A stretch of 7,802 nt of DNA from assembly GCA_050010815.1 (NCBI GenBank), contig JBEKKH010000375.1, positions 1 through 7,802 on the forward strand, given 5' to 3'. Below the pieces are notes generated by a model. That model was not told the DNA's origin and did no database searches. It was given only the letters and a program-made list of their open reading frames with translations. The DNA comes from Palsa-504 sp050010815. Its GTDB lineage: Bacteria > Actinomycetota > Actinomycetes > Streptosporangiales > Streptosporangiaceae. Every line of letters starts with the position of its first letter. Within the stretch, counting starts at the first letter, position 1. Positions 5,201 to 7,802 of the stretch are shown here, in pieces. A program made the position numbers and the translations under genes.

Positions 5201-6287
5201 GCGGCCGGCCCGGGCCGAGCTGCGCTAGTACCTTGCGTCCCCGGGTAAGCAGGCGGGCGAACCGGCGTTCCTCGCCGCGGAGCACATCGCGGACCGGGCC
5301 GCTTTCCCCGTCCTGGCCGAAGTGCACGAGGGTCCGCTCGACCAGCGACGCGGGCAGATCCTCCAGCGTTCTGGTGCTGTCGGGGCGCCACAGCACGGTG
5401 AGCGCGCGCCGGAGCAGCCGCCGCAGCACGTAGCCCCGGCCGTTACTTGACGGAGTGACCCCGTCGCCGATGATCACGATGCTGGCTCGCAGGTGGTCGG
5501 TGAGCAGGCGCAAAGACCGCTGGTCGGGCCGCCACAGGTCGGTCAGCGCGGTCGTCCAGGGCTCGAAGACGTCACCGTCGAACACCGAGCGCCCGCCCTG
5601 CACGACCATCAGCAACCGCTCCAGGCCCATCCCGGTGTCCACACTGCGCTGCGGCAACGGCTCCAGGCTGCGGTCGTCGTGCCGCCGGTAGCTCATCGTC
5701 ACGTGGTTCCACACCTCCATCCAGCGCCCGTCAGTGCCGGGTGTGCCCTGCGGGGGGCCGTTACCTGTCCACGCGAACAGTTCCGAGTCTGGGCCGCACG
5801 GGCCGGTCGAGCCGTTGGACCACCAGTTGTCCGGCCCGAGCCGCTCGACCGGAACGCCGAGCTCGGTCCAGGTCTGCCACGCCAGGACATCGGGGGCCAC
5901 CTGCTCATCACCGCCGAACACGGTGGCGTGCAGCCGTTCCCGGCCGATGCCCAAGCGGTCGGTGAGCAGCTCCCAGCCCCAGCGCAGGCTCTGCGGCCCG
6001 TCGTAATCGCCCAGCGACCAGGAGCCCAGCATCTGGAACACGGTCAGGTGCCTGTCATCGCCGACCTCGTCCAGATCGGTGGTGCGCAGGCAGCGCTGCA
6101 GGCCGGCTAGCCGCCTGCCCTGCGGATGGGGGCGGCCCTCCAGGTAACGGGTCAGCGGATGCATCCCCGCGGTGGTGAACAGCACCGGATCGCCCTGCGG
6201 CGCCACCAGCGAGCTGCCCGGCACCACCTGATGGCCCCGGTCGCCGTAGAACTCAAGGACGATCCGGATCGTTTCTGTCGCGTTCAT
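5121..6287 (-). CDS. alanyl-tRNA synthetase catalytic-core paralogue, no editing or C-Ala domain
   Basis: This is a class II synthetase core of the AlaRS type, 388 residues against roughly 880 for a full AlaRS. Landmarks in order: LFTTAGMHPLTRYLEG (36-51); the motif 2 region CLRTTDLDEVGDDRH (66-80) and LTVFQMLGSWSLGDYD (81-96); NGSTGPCGPDSELF (158-171); EVWNHVTM (191-198); motif 3-like SVDTGMGLER (215-224); and DGVTPSSNGRGYVLRRLLRR (275-294). It stops at GLPPELVTELL (376-386), where AlaRS continues into the rest of the tRNA-binding region, the editing domain and C-Ala. Most active-site positions look intact, but the usual Glu of FFEM is Gln85. It could adenylate alanine and charge a tRNA or another acceptor, or be a resistance copy; the acceptor is unknown. 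ATG 6287 is chosen over an in-frame GTG at 6314, which lies in a hairpin loop. An AAAGGGA Shine-Dalgarno precedes 6287 but is locked in a stem. Confidence 0.88.
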   Translation of the reverse strand: MNATETIRIVLEFYGDRGHQVVPGSSLVAPQGDPVLFTTAGMHPLTRYLEGRPHPQGRRLAGLQRCLRTTDLDEVGDDRHLTVFQMLGSWSLGDYDGPQSLRWGWELLTDRLGIGRERLHATVFGGDEQVAPDVLAWQTWTELGVPVERLGPDNWWSNGSTGPCGPDSELFAWTGNGPPQGTPGTDGRWMEVWNHVTMSYRRHDDRSLEPLPQRSVDTGMGLERLLMVVQGGRSVFDGDVFEPWTTALTDLWRPDQRSLRLLTDHLRASIVIIGDGVTPSSNGRGYVLRRLLRRALTVLWRPDSTRTLEDLPASLVERTLVHFGQDGESGPVRDVLRGEERRFARLLTRGRKVLAQLGPGRPLTEADLRYLHQTHGLPPELVTELLKN

Positions 6288-6340
6288 GAGAGGTCCCTTT
6301 CTGGTACCCGGCACCGGAAAGGGACCGCTGACGCGGCCAT
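6284..6340 (-). CDS. possible second leader ORF, translationally coupled to the AlaRS-like gene
   Basis: ATG at 6340 opens an 18-codon frame (MAASAVPFRCRVPERDLS) whose TGA overlaps the synthetase ATG as ATGA. Ribosomes translating it would run through and melt the Shine-Dalgarno stem at 6292-6326 and stop exactly at the synthetase start, the geometry of translational coupling. Three of the first five residues are Ala. There is no good Shine-Dalgarno before it, only a weak GGTG, so it could be a chance frame. Confidence 0.35.
   Translation of the reverse strand: MAASAVPFRCRVPERDLS
6292..6326 (-). promoter_or_regulatory. hairpin sequestering the Shine-Dalgarno of the AlaRS-like gene
   Basis: On the minus strand GGTCCCTTTC (6326-6317) pairs perfectly over 10 bp with GAAAGGGACC (6301-6292). 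The intervening 15 nt can extend the stem by GGU/ACC across one C-A mismatch. The 3' arm contains AAAGGGA, the only Shine-Dalgarno for the ATG at 6287, six nt away. Translation should therefore be off unless the stem is opened by a ribosome or by alternative pairing. The CAGCGG segment at 6330-6325 overlaps the 5' arm and is complementary to CCGCTG (6406-6401) inside the Ala codons of the first leader ORF, offering a competing structure. Confidence 0.6.
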
Positions 6341-6350
6341 GATCACACCG

Positions 6351-6381
6351 GCGCTAGCGAACCGTTCCCGGTTGCCAGCGC
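6351..6381 (-). other. leader RNA hairpin with GGAA (GNRA) tetraloop
   Basis: Reading the minus strand, GCGCTGGCAACCG pairs with CGGTT-c-GCTAGCGC around a GGAA tetraloop. The stem has 13 bp, one of them G-U, with a single bulged C. It lies between the two leader ORFs of the AlaRS-like gene. Flanking segments CTGACGC (6394-6388) and GCGTCAG (6334-6328) are perfectly complementary and could close a larger stem around it. It is part of the proposed attenuator; a DNA operator role cannot be excluded. Confidence 0.5.
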
Positions 6382-6395
6382 TGAATTGCGTCAGG

Positions 6396-6458
6396 TCAGG
6401 CAGCGGCAGCCGGCGAGCCGATAGCTCGCGCGGCCACGCAGGTGTAACTGACCCTCAT
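6396..6458 (-). CDS. Ala-rich leader peptide, candidate attenuator of the AlaRS-like gene
   Basis: This 20-codon ORF encodes MRVSYTCVAARAIGSPAAAA. Seven codons are Ala (three GCT, three GCC, one GCG) and the last four, just before TGA, are consecutive. It starts 6 nt after a TAnnnT -10 element, as in leaderless actinobacterial mRNAs, and lies 108 nt upstream of the synthetase-like gene. In amino-acid biosynthesis and synthetase operons such leaders carry codons for the amino acid concerned, and ribosome stalling on them switches downstream RNA structure. Seeing Ala codons before an AlaRS-like gene fits that logic. Against it: Ala is the commonest residue in chance frames of GC-rich DNA, and which structure a stalled ribosome would favour is not clear from inspection. 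Confidence 0.5.
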   Translation of the reverse strand: MRVSYTCVAARAIGSPAAAA

Positions 6459-6464
6459 GTCTGT

Positions 6465-6494
6465 ACCGTAAGCCCGGCCGGCGGACCGGGGCAA
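6465..6494 (-). promoter_or_regulatory. predicted promoter of the AlaRS-like transcription unit
   Basis: On the minus strand TTGCCC (6494-6489) lies 18 bp upstream of TACGGT (6470-6465), a TAnnnT -10. The leader-peptide ATG follows after 6 nt, so transcription would start at or very near that A. The promoter sits directly after the lacI stop (6511), giving the synthetase its own start. A weak GGGGC/GCCCC hairpin (6488-6508), possibly the end of the lacI transcript, overlaps the -35. Confidence 0.5.
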
Positions 6495-6510
6495 CGGAAT
6501 TTGGCCCCAG

Positions 6511-7542
6511 CTATGACGGCGGCGGTCCGGTGGTGTTGCGGACGATCAGCCGGGGCGCGGCGGAGGTGAGAACGGAGCGGCTGCGGCCGTCCATGCGCTC
6601 ACCGAGGAGCCGGGCGGCCGTCGCGCCCAGATCGTGGCCGGCCTGGTCGACGCTGGTCAGGTGGATGGGCGCGCTGGCGGCCAGGGTGGTGTTGTCGTAG
6701 CCGACCAGGGAGAGGTCGGCGGGGATCCGCAAACCGAGCTCGTAGGCCGCTCTCAGCACGCCCAGGGCAGCGAAGTCGGCTCCGGCGAAAATGGCGGTGG
6801 GCCGGCCGGGCCCGCCGAGCAGCTCACGCCCGGCCTGGTAGCCGCCCTCCTCGGAATAGCTCGTACCCGCGATGGCCACGGCCTCGTCGAGGCCATGGCG
6901 GTGCATGGCCTGCCGGTAGCCCTCGCTGCGTACCTGCTCGGGACGGCGTGTCCACTGGCCTGCCTTGGCCGTGGCGGAGGTGTGGGCGATACGGCGGTGG
7001 CCCAGGGCGACAAGGTGGTCGACGACGAGCGCGGCACCCGTCAGGTCGTCATCGACCACCGAGTCGTACTCATCAGCGGTGTCGTGGTGACCGACCACGA
7101 CGGTCGGGACCGTCTTGGCCACGGCGATGACCCGCGAACGCGACATCGAGGGGGCCAGCAGGATGAGGCCGTCCATCGCCCGGTCGATCATGGCGTCGGC
7201 GAGGCGCGACTGGTCCTGGGCGCCGAACCCGGCCGACCCCACCAGCACCTGGAAGTCCGTCTTGGCGAGAGCGTCGGTGACGCCATCGAGAAAATCGCCG
7301 TAGAACGGGTTGCGGATGTTATCGAGCAGCAAGCCGATCGTGAAACTCCGGCCGCGCAGGCCGCGAGCGGCGGCGTGGGGACGGTATCCCAGCTCGGCCA
7401 TCGACGACCGGACGCGCTGGCTCATCTCGGCGCTGACGCCGTAGGCGTTGCGGAGCACCTTCGACACCGCGGCCGTGGAGACGCCCGCGTGCCTGGCCAC
7501 ATCCGCAATCGTCACCCGCCGCACGGCGTCCTGCGACTTCAT
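6511..7542 (-). CDS. LacI-family transcriptional regulator
   Basis: This is a complete 343-residue LacI/GalR-type repressor. The N-terminal helix-turn-helix reads VTIADVARHAGVSTAAVSKVL (10-30). The hinge follows at about 53-62 (YRPHAAARGL), with His replacing the more common Asn. The periplasmic-binding-protein-like effector domain runs from about 67 to 335, with landmarks IGLLLDNIRNPFYGDFLDGV, MDGLILLAPS, HLVALGHRRIAHTSA, AIFAGADFAALGVLRAAYELG, IPADLSLVGYDNT and LTSVDQAGHDLGATAARLL. The effector is probably a sugar or related small molecule, which cannot be named. ATG 7542 has TTGGAG 6 nt upstream; in-frame GTG 7545 and TTG 7554 are alternatives. Palindromes at 7580-7598 and 7756-7769 suggest control of itself and of a divergent gene to the right. 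A role for it in the synthetase unit downstream is not evident. Confidence 0.92.
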   Translation of the reverse strand: MKSQDAVRRVTIADVARHAGVSTAAVSKVLRNAYGVSAEMSQRVRSSMAELGYRPHAAARGLRGRSFTIGLLLDNIRNPFYGDFLDGVTDALAKTDFQVLVGSAGFGAQDQSRLADAMIDRAMDGLILLAPSMSRSRVIAVAKTVPTVVVGHHDTADEYDSVVDDDLTGAALVVDHLVALGHRRIAHTSATAKAGQWTRRPEQVRSEGYRQAMHRHGLDEAVAIAGTSYSEEGGYQAGRELLGGPGRPTAIFAGADFAALGVLRAAYELGLRIPADLSLVGYDNTTLAASAPIHLTSVDQAGHDLGATAARLLGERMDGRSRSVLTSAAPRLIVRNTTGPPPS

Positions 7543-7579
7543 CACGCGCTCCAATTCGATAACGATCTACATATAAGCA

Positions 7580-7598
7580 GTGTAGTTCGTAGCTACAC
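7580..7598. promoter_or_regulatory. inverted repeat upstream of lacI, candidate autoregulatory operator
   Basis: GTGTAG (7580-7585) and CTACAC (7593-7598) are perfect arms around 7 bp. The site is 38 bp upstream of the ATG at 7542, next to TATATG-like -10 sequence on the minus strand, a position suited to repression of the lacI gene. The centre does not show the AACGTT-type core common in LacI operators, so it may serve another factor. Confidence 0.35.
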
Positions 7599-7711
7599 GA
7601 CTTAACCGCACCGCCGCCCCGCAAGCGCTCGCTAACACCAGGCGTCCCACTATCTCTCGAAAAAGTCCAGATGGGTGAACTTTGTTTACACATTTGTAAT
7701 ATTTGGATGTC

Positions 7712-7741
7712 TTGACGACATTGTGCTGACAAGCTTAATTT
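7712..7741 (+). promoter_or_regulatory. probable rightward promoter for a gene beyond the window
   Basis: TTGACG (7712-7717), five of six matches to the -35 consensus, is followed after 18 bp by TAATTT (7736-7741), a TAnnnT -10. It lies in AT-rich intergenic DNA pointing out of the window, divergent from lacI. An operator-like palindrome follows 14 bp downstream. No coding start is seen before the edge at 7802. The rest of 7555-7802 shows only short palindromes. Confidence 0.45.
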
Positions 7742-7755
7742 ACTCGCGAGATATC

Positions 7756-7769
7756 GTAGAACGTTCTAC
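7756..7769. promoter_or_regulatory. LacI-type operator candidate, 14-bp perfect palindrome
   Basis: GTAGAACGTTCTAC is a perfect palindrome with a central AACGTT, the core arrangement of many LacI-family sites (PurR-type sites have the same centre). It lies just downstream of the predicted rightward promoter, where binding would block transcription. A second, smaller palindrome GAACAGTTC (7773-7781) follows immediately. The adjacent LacI-family gene makes it the natural binding candidate. Confidence 0.5.
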
Positions 7770-7802
7770 AAAGAACAGTTCGTAACGTATCGCTGCTCGC
7801 AG

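Noticed and set aside
6284..6465. T-box riboswitch in the AlaRS-like leader
   Set aside because: The core TGGNACC sequence occurs only on the wrong strand (TGGTACC at 6302-6308, plus), and I found no stem I with an Ala specifier loop or a full T-box consensus.
6634..7605. Plus-strand 323-codon frame opposite lacI
   Set aside because: The lacI protein is complete and unmistakable, so the opposite frame is a shadow.
7686..7699. TTACA-catt-TGTAA inverted repeat in the AT-rich right edge
   Set aside because: Five-base arms in AT-rich DNA are expected by chance, and position gives no extra support.
7756..7781. LexA/SOS box
   Set aside because: The GAAC and GTTC half sites are directly abutted or one base apart, not separated by four bases as in actinobacterial SOS boxes.

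Overview
The window is high-GC DNA with the codon use and gene families of an Actinomycetota chromosome: a siderophore-interacting protein, a DUF1707 membrane protein, a LacI-type regulator, and G- or C-ending codons nearly throughout. The genus cannot be fixed from the sequence. There are no rRNA genes, CRISPR arrays or insertion sequences, and I saw no tRNA gene.

Left part (1-2160): a damaged DUF2889 gene reads leftward and a shortened SDR-family gene reads rightward. They share an intergenic region with an 18-bp palindrome. A complete siderophore-interacting flavin reductase gene follows, preceded by a perfect 20-bp palindrome.

Middle (2209-3733): two leftward membrane-protein genes, DUF1707 and DUF998. 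The DUF998 gene has clearly lower GC (about 53-60% in lines I counted) than its surroundings and looks acquired. To its right lies a high-GC coding-like remnant on the plus strand that I could not identify and that is frameshifted.

Right-centre (3734-5200): a rightward pair, an M50-like membrane metallopeptidase (frameshifted at a run of five C) and a cytidylate kinase-like P-loop protein. The latter overlaps the end of the next gene tail to tail.

Right part (5121-7802), transcribed leftward: a LacI-family regulator and then an alanyl-tRNA synthetase (AlaRS) catalytic-core paralogue of only about 388 residues, without editing or C-Ala domains. Its leader of about 170 nt is the most interesting element here. 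A plausible leaderless promoter opens directly on a 20-residue ORF with seven Ala codons, the last four in a row before the stop. This is followed by a GNRA-capped hairpin and a second small ORF whose stop overlaps the synthetase start as ATGA. A 10-bp perfect stem buries the synthetase Shine-Dalgarno. Together these look like a translation-based attenuator sensing charged tRNA-Ala. The AT-rich right edge carries operator-like palindromes and a probable rightward promoter for a gene outside the window.

Four coding regions (DUF2889, SDR, the remnant, M50) show indels. That suggests local decay, or in part assembly or sequencing error.
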